Below, in pieces: positions 8,098 through 16,199 of a DNA stretch of 64,000 bases (its first letter is position 1; every line of letters begins with the position of its first letter). Made by a program: the position numbers and the translations under genes. The notes beneath the pieces are model-generated. The model made no database searches and had not been told where the DNA came from. It worked only from the letters and a program-made list of their open reading frames with translations. Location: the NCBI RefSeq assembly GCF_040683095.1, contig NZ_JBFBCI010000011.1, positions 62,001 through 126,000 on the forward strand. The letters run 5' to 3'. This DNA comes from Sphaerisporangium sp040683095 (GTDB lineage Bacteria; Actinomycetota; Actinomycetes; Streptosporangiales; Streptosporangiaceae).

Positions 8098-8664
8098 TCA
8101 GGCCGCGCGGGGGAGGGGCTCGATGAGCTCCAGGGCGACCTCGATGGCCGCCTTCTTGCGGTCCTCATCGCTGAGCCCCTCGTCCGGCAGGACGAACCAG
8201 GCGGCGTGCAACGTGAGGATTGCCATCGAGCTCCTGAGGCGGAGCGCCGCCGAGTCGTGCTCCTCGCAGAGGATGCCGTGCACGTTCTTCATGAGGTCAC
8301 GCATCCTCCCCACCTTGGGATGATCGCGCAGCGCGGTCTGGTTGCGCTCCATGAACCTCATGAACGCGTGGTGGTTGCCGCTGTAGAGGGATTCGGCGTA
8401 CCGCTGGACGAACTCGCGCCGCGTCTCGAGGGTGCGCGGCTGGTCCTGGGCCCACTTGATCAGACGCTCCATCTCGGCCTGCCGGTCCTTGCCGAGGCTG
8501 GCCACGATGTCGTCCTTGGTCTTGAAGTGGTAGTAAAGGGCCGCCTTGGTGACGCCGAGCTCCTCGGCGATCTGCCGCAGCGACGTCGCTTCGTAGCCCT
8601 GCTCGGTGAAGAGCTTCAGGGCGATCTCCTGAATGCGAGCCCGCGTGTCAGTATGCTCCCTCAT
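8098..8664 (-). CDS. TetR-family transcriptional regulator of the adjacent MFS exporter
   Basis: 188 residues. N-terminal HTH typical of TetR: RIQEIALKLFTEQGYEATSL, RQIAEELGVTKAALYYHFK (residues about 10-48). The C-terminal ligand domain is helical with RFMERNQTALRDHPKVGRM. Divergently transcribed from the DHA2-type transporter with two TetR-like palindromes between the genes, so it most likely represses the transporter and itself and is released by a drug or metabolite. A good purine-rich site (AAGGAG) lies rather far (about 15 bases) from this ATG, but the protein start aligns well with the family. Confidence 0.9.
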   Translation of the reverse strand: MREHTDTRARIQEIALKLFTEQGYEATSLRQIAEELGVTKAALYYHFKTKDDIVASLGKDRQAEMERLIKWAQDQPRTLETRREFVQRYAESLYSGNHHAFMRFMERNQTALRDHPKVGRMRDLMKNVHGILCEEHDSAALRLRSSMAILTLHAAWFVLPDEGLSDEDRKKAAIEVALELIEPLPRAA

Positions 8665-8697
8665 GTCTGTTTTGGAGCACTCCTTCCCTTTAAATTA

Positions 8698-8760
8698 ACT
8701 TGACGGCCGACAAGTAAGTTATCTACCTTTGGCAGTATAGTCACTAGCCGGTCGGCAAGT
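8698..8760. promoter_or_regulatory. Two TetR-type operators in the divergent promoter
   Basis: Site 1, ACTTGACGGCCGACAAGT (8698-8715), is 16/18 palindromic. Site 2, ACTAGCCGGTCGGCAAGT (8743-8760), shares the ACTTG...CAAGT half-sites, imperfect in its left half. Both carry the CAAGTAAG right flank. They bracket the AT-richer 8716-8742 stretch (TTATCTACC, CAGTATAGT), where the promoter -10 boxes must lie. The arrangement fits repression of both genes by the neighbouring TetR. Confidence 0.65.
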
Positions 8761-8791
8761 AAGCAACCAACTACCAAGGGGGCTCAAAGGA

Positions 8792-10411
8792 ATGTCGGAG
8801 ACCGAGGCCGAGATAGTTCCCGGCCGTCGGCGGGAGGTCATGGTCGTCCTGCCCGGCTTGATGCTCGCCATCATGCTGGCCATGCTCGACAACATGATCG
8901 TCGGTACCGCGATGCCGCGCATCGTGGGCGAGCTCGGCGGCCTGGCCCATCTCTCCTGGTTGGTGACGGCGTACGTCCTCGGGACCAGCGTCTCGACGCC
9001 GATCTGGGGAAAGATCGGTGACTTGTACGGACGCAAGACCATATTCCTGGCGTCCATCGCCATATTCATGGTCGGCTCCGCCCTGTGCGGCATGGCCGGC
9101 TCGGACATCTTCGGCGGCACCTCGGGCGGCATGGGCGAGCTCATCGCCTTCCGCGCGATCCAGGGCCTCGGCGCCGGCGGCCTCATGGTCAACGCCATGG
9201 CCATCATCGGCGACCTGGTCCCGCCCCGCGAGCGTGGCCGCTACCAGGGCATCATGGCCGCGATCATGGCGCTGGCGATGGTCGCCGGGCCGCTCGTCGG
9301 CGGCTTCATCACCGACAACCTGAACTGGCGCTGGGCCTTCTACGTGAACCTGCCCATCGGCGCCGTCGCGTTCGTCTGGCTGCTCCTGCGCCTCCACCTG
9401 CCGAAGTACCGCACCGAGCATCGCATCGACTGGCTCGGCGCCGCGCTGCTCGGCGTGGGCATCACGGCTCTGGTCCTCATCACCACCTGGGGTGGCACGG
9501 AGTACGCCTGGGGCTCCTGGCAGATCCTCGGGCTCGTCGCCGTGGCCGTGGTGAGCCTGGCGATCTTCATCCCGGTCCAGCGCCGGGTCGCCGAGCCGAT
9601 CATGCCCCTGCACGTCTTCCGCGACCGGAACTTCACGCTGGTCTCGCTGGTGGGCTTCCTGCTCGGATTCGCCATGTTCGGCGCGATCAACTTCCTGCCG
9701 CTCTTCCAGCAGACCGTCCAGGGCGCCTCGGCCACCAACTCCGGTCTGCTGCTCCTGCCGATGATGGCCGGCATGATGGCGGTCTCACTGGTCGCCGGGC
9801 AGGCCATCACCCGGACGGGCAAGTACAAGGTGTGGCCCTTGGCCGGCGGCGTGGTCATGGTCGTCGGCATGTGGCTGCTGTCGCTGCAGGACGTCAACAC
9901 CACGACCTGGCAGACCGGCCTGTTCATCGCCGTGCTCGGCCTCGGCATGGGCGGCCTGATGCAGACCACGATGCTGATCGCGCAGAACAGCGTCGAGCAG
10001 AAGGACCTCGGCGTGGCCAGCAGCGCCGCCACCTTCTTCCGCTCCATCGGCGGCTCGTTCGGCGTCTCGCTCTTCGGGGCCATCTTCAACCACCACCTGA
10101 CGTCCAACCTGACCGACAGGCTCGGGCCGCAGGCGGCGCAGATGGCGCAGGGGGGCAACAGCGCTCGCCTGGACCCCACCGCGCTGGCCGCGCTCCCCGC
10201 GCAGGTCCGCGAGGGCTTCCTCTCGTCGCTGGCCGACTCCATCTCCAGCGTGTTCTTCTGGGCCATCTTCATCTCGATCCTGGTGCCGGTGTTCGCGGCC
10301 TTCATCAAGCAGATCCCGCTGCGCTCCGGCCCCGCCGCCCCGGGCTCGGCGCCGAAGGACGGCACGGGCGACGTCGCCAAGGACGCGATGCCCGTCGCGG
10401 CCTTCGACTGA
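8792..10411 (+). CDS. MFS drug/proton antiporter, DHA2 (EmrB/QacA) family
   Basis: 539 residues with about 14 hydrophobic helices, the DHA2 size and topology. Motifs: LDNMIVGTAMPRIVGEL (helix 1, motif D1), GKIGDLYGRKTIFL (motif A loop), RAIQGLGAGGLM (motif B), MALAMVAGPLVGGFI (antiporter motif C). It probably exports a hydrophobic antibiotic, dye or metabolite using the proton gradient. Start ATG follows AAAGG. The extended cytoplasmic C-terminus ends in a short polar tail. Controlled, by position, by the divergent TetR. It is followed 50 bases later by a strong terminator, so it is a single-gene transcript. Confidence 0.92.
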   Translation: MSETEAEIVPGRRREVMVVLPGLMLAIMLAMLDNMIVGTAMPRIVGELGGLAHLSWLVTAYVLGTSVSTPIWGKIGDLYGRKTIFLASIAIFMVGSALCGMAGSDIFGGTSGGMGELIAFRAIQGLGAGGLMVNAMAIIGDLVPPRERGRYQGIMAAIMALAMVAGPLVGGFITDNLNWRWAFYVNLPIGAVAFVWLLLRLHLPKYRTEHRIDWLGAALLGVGITALVLITTWGGTEYAWGSWQILGLVAVAVVSLAIFIPVQRRVAEPIMPLHVFRDRNFTLVSLVGFLLGFAMFGAINFLPLFQQTVQGASATNSGLLLLPMMAGMMAVSLVAGQAITRTGKYKVWPLAGGVVMVVGMWLLSLQDVNTTTWQTGLFIAVLGLGMGGLMQTTMLIAQNSVEQKDLGVASSAATFFRSIGGSFGVSLFGAIFNHHLTSNLTDRLGPQAAQMAQGGNSARLDPTALAALPAQVREGFLSSLADSISSVFFWAIFISILVPVFAAFIKQIPLRSGPAAPGSAPKDGTGDVAKDAMPVAAFD

Positions 10412-10460
10412 GACGCCGCTGAGACGCGCTGAGACGCCGTCTCCCGCCCCCGCTTCGCCG

Positions 10461-10490
10461 CGGCCGTGACCACCTCCGTGGTCACGGCCG
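10461..10490 (+). terminator. Strong hairpin terminator after the MFS gene
   Basis: Perfect 13-bp stem CGGCCGTGACCAC (10461-10473) / GTGGTCACGGCCG (10478-10490), 4-base loop CTCC, followed by TCGCCTTTCC. Confidence 0.8.
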
Positions 10491-10650
10491 TCGCCTTTCC
10501 CGCCAAAGCTGGATATAGGCGGACACGTCATCGCTTGTTCCCGGCAGGCGCCTGGCAAGCGCCCTGCAAGCGATCCCTTCTAGCGTCGGGCGTACCCCCT
10601 GCGAGAACCCGGCGGGACCCACGGAGACCCGCCAGAACGAGGAGCCCGAC

Positions 10651-11064
10651 GTGTCCACCACAGCCCTGATGGTGCTCATATTCGGCGTGATCGCCCTGGT
10701 CTTCGGCGGTGTCGGTCTCGGCGCGCTGATGTCGGCCCGCGACTTCCGCCGCATCGCGCAGCGCGTCCCCGGGGAGGTCGTGCGGCTGCGCGAGAGCCGC
10801 GACAGCGAAGGATCCGTCTACTATCCGACCATCCGCTTCATGACGCTGAACGGGCAGTACGTCGAGGCCGAGACCCACTTCGGGAGCAACCCGCCCCCGG
10901 CCCGCGTCGGCGGCCGGGTGACCGTGCTCTACGACCCGGCCAGGCCGGACCGCATCCGCCTGGAGGGCTTCTGGGCCGGCGGCAAGCTCATCGGCGTCCT
11001 GTTCGCGTCGCTGGGCCTCGTGTTCCTGGTGGTCGCGGCGGCCATAGCCGCCTTCAGCCCCTGA
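10651..11064 (+). CDS. DUF3592 membrane protein
   Basis: 137 residues, GTG start with GAGGAG 6 bases upstream. A transmembrane helix near the N-terminus (LMVLIFGVIALVFGGVGLGA) and another at the C-terminus (LIGVLFASLGLVFLVVAAAI) flank a beta-rich domain of about 70 residues (VPGEVVRLRES, YYPTIRFMTLNGQ, VGGRVTVLYDPARPDRIRL). The VTVLYDP...P...R pattern is the DUF3592 signature; function unknown. Followed by a GCCGAGCC hairpin (11118-11136) that may terminate it. Confidence 0.8.
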   Translation: MSTTALMVLIFGVIALVFGGVGLGALMSARDFRRIAQRVPGEVVRLRESRDSEGSVYYPTIRFMTLNGQYVEAETHFGSNPPPARVGGRVTVLYDPARPDRIRLEGFWAGGKLIGVLFASLGLVFLVVAAAIAAFSP

Positions 11065-11117
11065 TCCACCCCGAACCCGCCGATCCGCAACGTCCGCCTG
11101 AAAGGCGCCCCGAACCC

Positions 11118-11136
11118 GCCGAGCCGGAGGCTCGGC
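11118..11136 (+). terminator. Short hairpin after the DUF3592 gene
   Basis: Perfect 8-bp stem GCCGAGCC (11118-11125) / GGCTCGGC (11129-11136) with loop GGA, 54 bases past the stop. No U-tract. Confidence 0.4.
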
Positions 11137-11175
11137 CATAAGCAGGGACTTCTCGGAAGTCTCTGGCGAATATAT

Positions 11176-11200
11176 GGTTAGTTAGCGTAAGCAACTAACC
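11176..11200 (+). promoter_or_regulatory. MarR-type operator before the second MFS gene
   Basis: Perfect inverted repeat GGTTAGTT (11176-11183) / AACTAACC (11193-11200), spacer AGCGTAAGC, immediately downstream of an AT-rich -10-like element (AATATATG, 11169-11176) and 17 bases before the GTG start. Position and size fit a MarR dimer site; the marR gene is the next gene downstream of the transporter. Confidence 0.65.
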
Positions 11201-11216
11201 CGCTGAAAGGTCGCCC

Positions 11217-12911
11217 GTGCGGACGAAGCACTATCACTGGGTGGCGCTGAGCAACACCACGCTGGGAATGCTGCTCGCCACCGTCAACTCCTCGATCGTG
11301 ATCATCTCGCTGCCGGCCATCTTCCGTGGCATCCACCTCGATCCACTCAAACCCGGCAACGTCAGCTACCTGCTGTGGATCCTGATGGGGTACATGCTCG
11401 TCTCGGCCGTCCTGGTCGTGACGCTCGGCCGCCTCGGGGACATGTTCGGCCGTGTACGCATGTACAACGCGGGGTTCGCCGTCTTCACCGTCGGCACCCT
11501 CGCGCTCTCCCTCGACCCGTTCCAGGCCGACGCCGGCGCGATGTGGCTGATCGGCTGGCGGGTCTTCCAGGGGATCGGCGGCGCGCTGCTCATGGCCAAC
11601 TCCGCCGCCATCCTCACCGACGCCTTCCCGCCCGACCGGCGCGGCATGGCCATCGGCGTCAACCAGGTCGCCGCCATCGCGGGCAGCTTCTTCGGCCTGG
11701 TCGCGGGCGGGCTGCTCAGCGAGATCAACTGGCGGCTGGTCTTCTTCGCCTCCGCGCCCATCGGCATCGCCGGGACGGTCTGGGCCTACAGGTCCCTGCG
11801 CGAGACCGTCCGCCGCACCTCCGGCGCCCGCGTCGACTGGCTGGGCAACGCGACCTTCGCCGTCGGCCTCACGGCGCTGCTGGCCGGGGTCACCTACGGC
11901 ATCCAGCCGTACGGCGGTCACCCCATGGGCTGGACGAACCCGTGGGTGCTCGCCGGTGTCGTCGGCGGCACCGCCGTGCTCGGCGCGTTCTGCGTGATCG
12001 AGACCCGGGTCGCCCAGCCGATGTTCCACCTGGAGTTGTTCCGCATCCGTGCCTTCGTGGCCGGCAACTCGGCGGGGCTGCTCACCGCCATCGCCCGCGG
12101 CGGCATGCAGTTCATGCTGATCATCTGGCTGCAGGGCATCTGGCTGCCGCTGCACGGCTACCGCTTCGAGGAGACCCCGCTGTGGGCGGGCATCTACCTG
12201 CTGCCGCTGACGGTCGGCTTCCTGGTGGCCGGTCCGCTGTCGGGCCACCTGTCGGACCGGCACGGTGCGCGGGCGCTGTCCTCCGGCGGGCTGGTGCTGT
12301 CCGCGCTGGCCTTCACCGGGCTTCTGCTCATCCCCACCGACTTCCCGTACTGGCTGTTCGGCGTGCTGATCTTCCTGAACGGCGTGGGGTCGGGCCTGTT
12401 CGCCGCGCCCAACTCCACCGCGATCATGAACGCCGTCCCCGCGGGGCAGCGCGGCGTGGCCTCCGGCATGGGCGCGACGTTCACCAACGCCGGCATGGTC
12501 CTGTCCATCGGCGTATTCTTCTCGCTGATGATCGCGGGCCTGGCCGACACCCTGCCCCGCACGCTCACCGCCGGCCTCGCCGAGCATGGCGTGCCGTCCG
12601 CGATCGCCGCCCAGATCGGGAACCTGCCCCCGGTCGGCACGCTGTTCGCGGCGTTCCTCGGCTACAACCCGATCGAGAGCCTGCTCGCCCCCACCGGCAC
12701 GCTCGCCCCCGCCGACGCCGGGACGCTCACCGGCGGGTCCTACTTCCCGAACCTCATCTCCGGCCCGTTCCACCACGGCCTGGTCATCGTGTTCACGCTC
12801 GCGATCGCCATCTCGCTGCTCGCCGCCCTCGCCTCGCTGCTGCGCGGAGGCCGTTATGTGCACGAGGATGAGCCCACGCCCCGGAAGGTGGTCGCCGTGG
12901 GCGAGTCATGA
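11217..12911 (+). CDS. MFS drug exporter, DHA2 family
   Basis: 564 residues, GTG start with GAAAGG about 8 bases upstream. About 14 membrane helices. MFS motifs: LATVNSSIVIISLPAIFRGI (motif D1), GRLGDMFGRVRMYN (motif A), RVFQGIGGALLMANSAAIL (motif B), VAAIAGSFFGLVAGGLL (motif C-like). A proton-driven exporter is likely, with a different sequence from the MFS protein at 8792, so not a recent duplicate. The MarR gene starts 22 bases after its stop and the promoter carries a MarR-type palindrome, giving an autoregulated transporter-repressor operon. Confidence 0.9.
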   Translation: MRTKHYHWVALSNTTLGMLLATVNSSIVIISLPAIFRGIHLDPLKPGNVSYLLWILMGYMLVSAVLVVTLGRLGDMFGRVRMYNAGFAVFTVGTLALSLDPFQADAGAMWLIGWRVFQGIGGALLMANSAAILTDAFPPDRRGMAIGVNQVAAIAGSFFGLVAGGLLSEINWRLVFFASAPIGIAGTVWAYRSLRETVRRTSGARVDWLGNATFAVGLTALLAGVTYGIQPYGGHPMGWTNPWVLAGVVGGTAVLGAFCVIETRVAQPMFHLELFRIRAFVAGNSAGLLTAIARGGMQFMLIIWLQGIWLPLHGYRFEETPLWAGIYLLPLTVGFLVAGPLSGHLSDRHGARALSSGGLVLSALAFTGLLLIPTDFPYWLFGVLIFLNGVGSGLFAAPNSTAIMNAVPAGQRGVASGMGATFTNAGMVLSIGVFFSLMIAGLADTLPRTLTAGLAEHGVPSAIAAQIGNLPPVGTLFAAFLGYNPIESLLAPTGTLAPADAGTLTGGSYFPNLISGPFHHGLVIVFTLAIAISLLAALASLLRGGRYVHEDEPTPRKVVAVGES

Positions 12912-12932
12912 CCGCGCGCAGTGGAAGGCCTC

Positions 12933-13376
12933 ATGATCGAAGAATCCCCCGGCGTCACCGTCACCGACGCCGAACTCGCCGACCGTCTGCGGAAGGCCCT
13001 GGCCCGCCTGTCGCGGCGGGCCCGCCAGCAGGTCCCGCAGGCGCTCACGGTGAGCCAGGTCTCCACGCTGTCGGCCGTGGACGCCCTGGGCCCGGTCCGC
13101 CTGGTCGACCTCGCCGCCCACGAGGGCGTCAGCGCCCCCACGCAGAGCAGGCTGGTCGGCAGCCTGGAGACCCTGAACCTGCTGACCCGCGCGCCCGACC
13201 GCGCCGATCGCCGCGCGTCCCTCCTCACCCTCACCGAGGAGGGACGCGCGCGGTTGGCCCAGCTCCGCGACGACCGCTCGGCGTTCTTCACCGCCCGGGT
13301 CGCCGCGCTGCCGCCCGGCCAGCGCGCCGCGCTCGCCGCCGCTCTGCCCGCGTTGGAGTCGCTGGCCGCGCCATGA
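12933..13376 (+). CDS. MarR-family transcriptional regulator
   Basis: 147 residues from the ATG at 12933 (GGAAGG just upstream; a GTG at 12921 is an alternative). Winged helix: LTVSQVSTLSAVDALGPVRL, DLAAHEGVSAPTQSRLVGSL (recognition helix), wing DRADRRASLLTLTEEGRARL with the conserved D-x-R-(S/A) motif. It lies directly behind the MFS exporter and probably represses the operon through the inverted repeat at 11176-11200. No metal or Cys sensor motif is visible, so a small-molecule ligand is likely. Confidence 0.9.
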   Translation: MIEESPGVTVTDAELADRLRKALARLSRRARQQVPQALTVSQVSTLSAVDALGPVRLVDLAAHEGVSAPTQSRLVGSLETLNLLTRAPDRADRRASLLTLTEEGRARLAQLRDDRSAFFTARVAALPPGQRAALAAALPALESLAAP

Positions 13377-13425
13377 TCGCAAGGGTGATTTTCTTCATGA
13401 TTCCCCCAGGTAGTAGCGTCGGATC

Positions 13426-14358
13426 ATGCGACTAGGCGTCCTCGACATCGGTTCGAACACGGTGCATCTTCTGGTGGTGGACGCCCACAGGGGCGCGCAA
13501 CCGCTGCCCGCGTACTCGCACAAGGCCGAGATGCGGCTGGCCGAGCACCTCCACGACGGCGAAACGCTGTCCTCGCAGGGGGAGCGCGAGCTGCGCCGGT
13601 TCATCGAGGAGTCGCTGCGCATCGCCGAGGACAAGGGCGTGGAGGACATCATGGCCTTCGCCACCTCGGCGGTGCGCGAGGCGTCCAACGGCGAGGACGT
13701 GCTCGGCCGCCTGCGCGACATCACCGGTGTCGACCTGCAGGTCCTGTCCGGGCAGGACGAGGCCCGGCTGACGTTCCTGGCGGTGCGGCGCTGGTTCGGC
13801 TGGTCCTCCGGCAGGCTGCTGGTGGTGGACATCGGCGGCGGGTCCCTGGAGATCGCCTCCGGTGTCGAGGAGGCGCCGGACGTCGCCGTCTCGCTGCCAC
13901 TCGGCGCGGGACGGCTGACGCGCCGCTGGTTCACCGCCGACCCGCCGCCCGCCGGGGAGATCCGCGCCATGCGCCGGCAGGTGCGCGCCCAGATCGGCAG
14001 GGTGGTCGGCGACGTCGTCAAGTACGGCAGGCCCGACCACGCGGTTGCGACGTCCAAGACGTTCAAGCAGCTCGCCCGCATCGCCGGCGCCGCGCCCTCC
14101 GGCGAGGGCACCTACGTCAAGCGGACGCTGAGCCACAAGAGCCTGTCCGGCTGGACCGAGCGGCTCGCCGGGATGACCAACGCCCAGCGCGCCGGGCTCC
14201 CCGGCGTCTCCGCCGGCCGCGCGCCGCAACTCCTGGCCGGCGCGATCGTCGCCGACGCCACCATGGACCTGTTCGGGCTCGGCGAGCTGGAGATCTGCCC
14301 GTGGGCCCTGCGCGAGGGCGTGATCCTGCGCCGTCTGGACCGCATGCCCGGCACGTGA
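13426..14358 (+). CDS. ppx: Ppx/GppA-family exopolyphosphatase-like protein
   Basis: 310 residues, the short actinobacterial Ppx form lacking the C-terminal HD region. Actin-like ATPase-fold motifs: LDIGSNTVHLLVVDA (phosphate 1 loop), catalytic-Glu region FATSAVREASNGEDV, VVDIGGGSLEIASG (phosphate 2). These enzymes remove terminal phosphates from polyphosphate or pppGpp; mycobacterial short forms prefer short polyphosphate. The start ATG lies close to TAGTAG, so the mRNA leader is short. A small membrane protein follows 144 bases later, probably separate. Confidence 0.9.
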   Translation: MRLGVLDIGSNTVHLLVVDAHRGAQPLPAYSHKAEMRLAEHLHDGETLSSQGERELRRFIEESLRIAEDKGVEDIMAFATSAVREASNGEDVLGRLRDITGVDLQVLSGQDEARLTFLAVRRWFGWSSGRLLVVDIGGGSLEIASGVEEAPDVAVSLPLGAGRLTRRWFTADPPPAGEIRAMRRQVRAQIGRVVGDVVKYGRPDHAVATSKTFKQLARIAGAAPSGEGTYVKRTLSHKSLSGWTERLAGMTNAQRAGLPGVSAGRAPQLLAGAIVADATMDLFGLGELEICPWALREGVILRRLDRMPGT

Positions 14359-14502
14359 GACGCCCGGCGTCGCTTCCGTAACGCAAACACCGCGAACGGC
14401 GCGCCGGCCCGGCGGAATCAGTACGTTCACCAGCGGGGGACGAAGTGTGAGCGTGCCCGGCGCGGGCACGAGTCCCACGCCACAACACAAGAGAAGGGGG
14501 CG

Positions 14503-14790
14503 ATGATGGAGGTCATCGGCGCGGCCTTGACAGTTCTGGCCGTCCTGATGCTCGCGGGACTCGCCCTGATATTCATCGCCGTGGTGACGCTGATCCTTCT
14601 GGCGCTGATGGCCTCGGCCACCAGCCCCGAGCCCGACCTCACGCCCGCCCCGCGTCCGGAGCCGCCGGGAACGTTCCCGGCGGCCTCGCCGGCCCCCCGG
14701 CCGGTTCAGGAGCGCAGGGACGGCCGCGTGAAGGCGGGCCCGGCCAGGGGCGTCGTCATCCGGAGGGAGGGCCACCCGGGAGTCTCGTGA
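14503..14790 (+). CDS. Small single-pass membrane protein, hypothetical
   Basis: 95 residues, or 94 if the second of the two tandem ATGs is used; GAAGGGGG lies just upstream. One long hydrophobic helix (about residues 5-40) and then a Pro/Ala-rich, basic tail (PEPDLTPAPRPEPPG...). No recognisable domain. A membrane anchor with an unstructured tail is all that can be said. Convergent with the helicase operon; the stop codons are 26 bases apart. Confidence 0.6.
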   Translation: MMEVIGAALTVLAVLMLAGLALIFIAVVTLILLALMASATSPEPDLTPAPRPEPPGTFPAASPAPRPVQERRDGRVKAGPARGVVIRREGHPGVS

Positions 14791-14815
14791 GGTGGATCGC
14801 ACGCCCGCGCCGGGG

Positions 14816-16126
14816 TCAGCGAAGCGGCGCCGCCTCGACACGGTGCGCGGACAGATGGGCCAGAACGGCCTGGTTGGCCTCCCACCCGTCGGGGAACTTC
14901 ACCGGGACGTTCAAGCGGACCGGCTCGGCCGAGGGATGCGCGTCGAGCAGTTCGGGGATCCCGGCGCGGGCGACGACCACGCACGCGTGCCGATGCCGCG
15001 AGGTCAGCACGCACAGCCGACCGGACTCCAGGTGGAAGGCCGTCGCGTCCCTGCGCCCCGACAGCGGGTGCAGGACGATCGTGACGTCGTACTCGCGGCC
15101 CTGCAGCCGGTTGGCGGTGTCGACGGTCACCCCCGGCGGGGGCCCGGCGGCCAGGATCGCGGCCACCTGGTCGCGGTGCGCCGCCCCGATCGCGATGCGC
15201 TCGGCCGTCACCGGCCGCTCGCCGCGCTCGGAGATCGCCACCGGCGCGCGCTGCACGAGCCTCGTGGCCAGCAGGGCGACGGCCTGGACCGCCTCGGCGT
15301 CGGTGCGCAGGGTGTGCCGGCTCGGCAGCTCGTACAGCGCCCAGCCGTGGGAGGCGGCCTCCTCCAGCGCGCGGTCGTAGGCGGTGCGCATGCCGCCGGC
15401 CTGGAACTCCAAGCGCCGCTCGCCGGGCTCGGTGCCCGCGCGAAAGCCCGTGAACGGGTAGAACGCATCGGACACCACCGGCGCGGCCGAGGCGGGCAGC
15501 CGCCAGGACACCGGCAGCCGGTGCACGGGCAGGTCGGGGTTGTGGCGCAGCAGCACGGCCACCGCGCTCTGCAGCGGATCCCACGACAGGCCGGCCCAGC
15601 GGTCGCCGTCCACGACCGAGAACGGGTCGAGCTGGCCCGGGTCGCCCACGAACAGCGCCCGCTCGAACATGCCCGCGACGCGCAGCAGCTTGTCCGAGCG
15701 CATCTGGTACGCCTCGTCCACGATCGCCCACGGCCAGGTGCGGTCGCCCGCCCACGCCCATTTGTCCGCGGTGGCCACCACCACGGCGGGGTCGCCGAGG
15801 TCGGGCAGCTTGGTGCCCACGGACGCCTTGCCCAGAACCCGCTCGGGCATGACGTAGTCGGACGCCGACAGCCGGCCGAGCGGCAGGTCCGGGTGCTCCT
15901 CGGCCAGGCGGACGATCAGGTCGTCCACCTGCTCGTTGGTCTGCGCGACGATCATCAGCGGCTCGCCGGTCGCGGCCAGATGCCCGGCCGCGCGCACCAC
16001 CAGCGTCGACTTCCCCGCGCCCGGCGGCGAGTCGACGACCACGCCCCGGTTCCGGGGCAGGTCGTCCAGCACGGCGTCGACCACGGCCGCCGCCTCCGCC
16101 GCGGGGGAGAGCATCCCGCCGATCAC
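14816..16126 (-). CDS. SF1 helicase, UPF1/Dna2-like (DEAxQ box), free-standing
   Basis: 436 residues from GTG at 16126 (GGGAGGAG 6 bases upstream; a GTG two codons earlier sits too close to that site). Motifs in order: Walker A SPPGAGKS (33-40), motif Ia IVAQTNEQV, Walker B VDEAYQ (136-141), motif III FVGDPGQLDPF (about 159-169), motif IV SWRLP...FYPFTGF, motif V TVDTANRLQGREYDV, motif VI LCVLTSRHRHACVVV. The DEAxQ box, GD-x-QL and Q-G-(R)-E patterns are those of UPF1/Dna2-type SF1B translocases rather than UvrD/RecB. There is no room for the usual 1B barrel insert, which may be supplied by the gene upstream. Last gene of a four-gene operon. Confidence 0.85.
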   Translation of the reverse strand: MIGGMLSPAAEAAAVVDAVLDDLPRNRGVVVDSPPGAGKSTLVVRAAGHLAATGEPLMIVAQTNEQVDDLIVRLAEEHPDLPLGRLSASDYVMPERVLGKASVGTKLPDLGDPAVVVATADKWAWAGDRTWPWAIVDEAYQMRSDKLLRVAGMFERALFVGDPGQLDPFSVVDGDRWAGLSWDPLQSAVAVLLRHNPDLPVHRLPVSWRLPASAAPVVSDAFYPFTGFRAGTEPGERRLEFQAGGMRTAYDRALEEAASHGWALYELPSRHTLRTDAEAVQAVALLATRLVQRAPVAISERGERPVTAERIAIGAAHRDQVAAILAAGPPPGVTVDTANRLQGREYDVTIVLHPLSGRRDATAFHLESGRLCVLTSRHRHACVVVARAGIPELLDAHPSAEPVRLNVPVKFPDGWEANQAVLAHLSAHRVEAAPLR

Positions 16127-16199
16127 GGCCACTCCTCCCGGCCGCCGCGCGGGGCCGCCGCTCGTGTCACGCGTGTCACCAGGAGGCGATCGCTCTGGT

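Noticed and set aside
10466..10669. Short plus-strand frame over the terminator after the first MFS gene.
   Set aside because: It crosses a perfect 13-bp terminator hairpin and has no family resemblance.
14359..14502. Possible additional small gene between ppx and the small membrane protein.
   Set aside because: No frame with a start and ribosome site; the region most likely holds the promoter of the small membrane protein.
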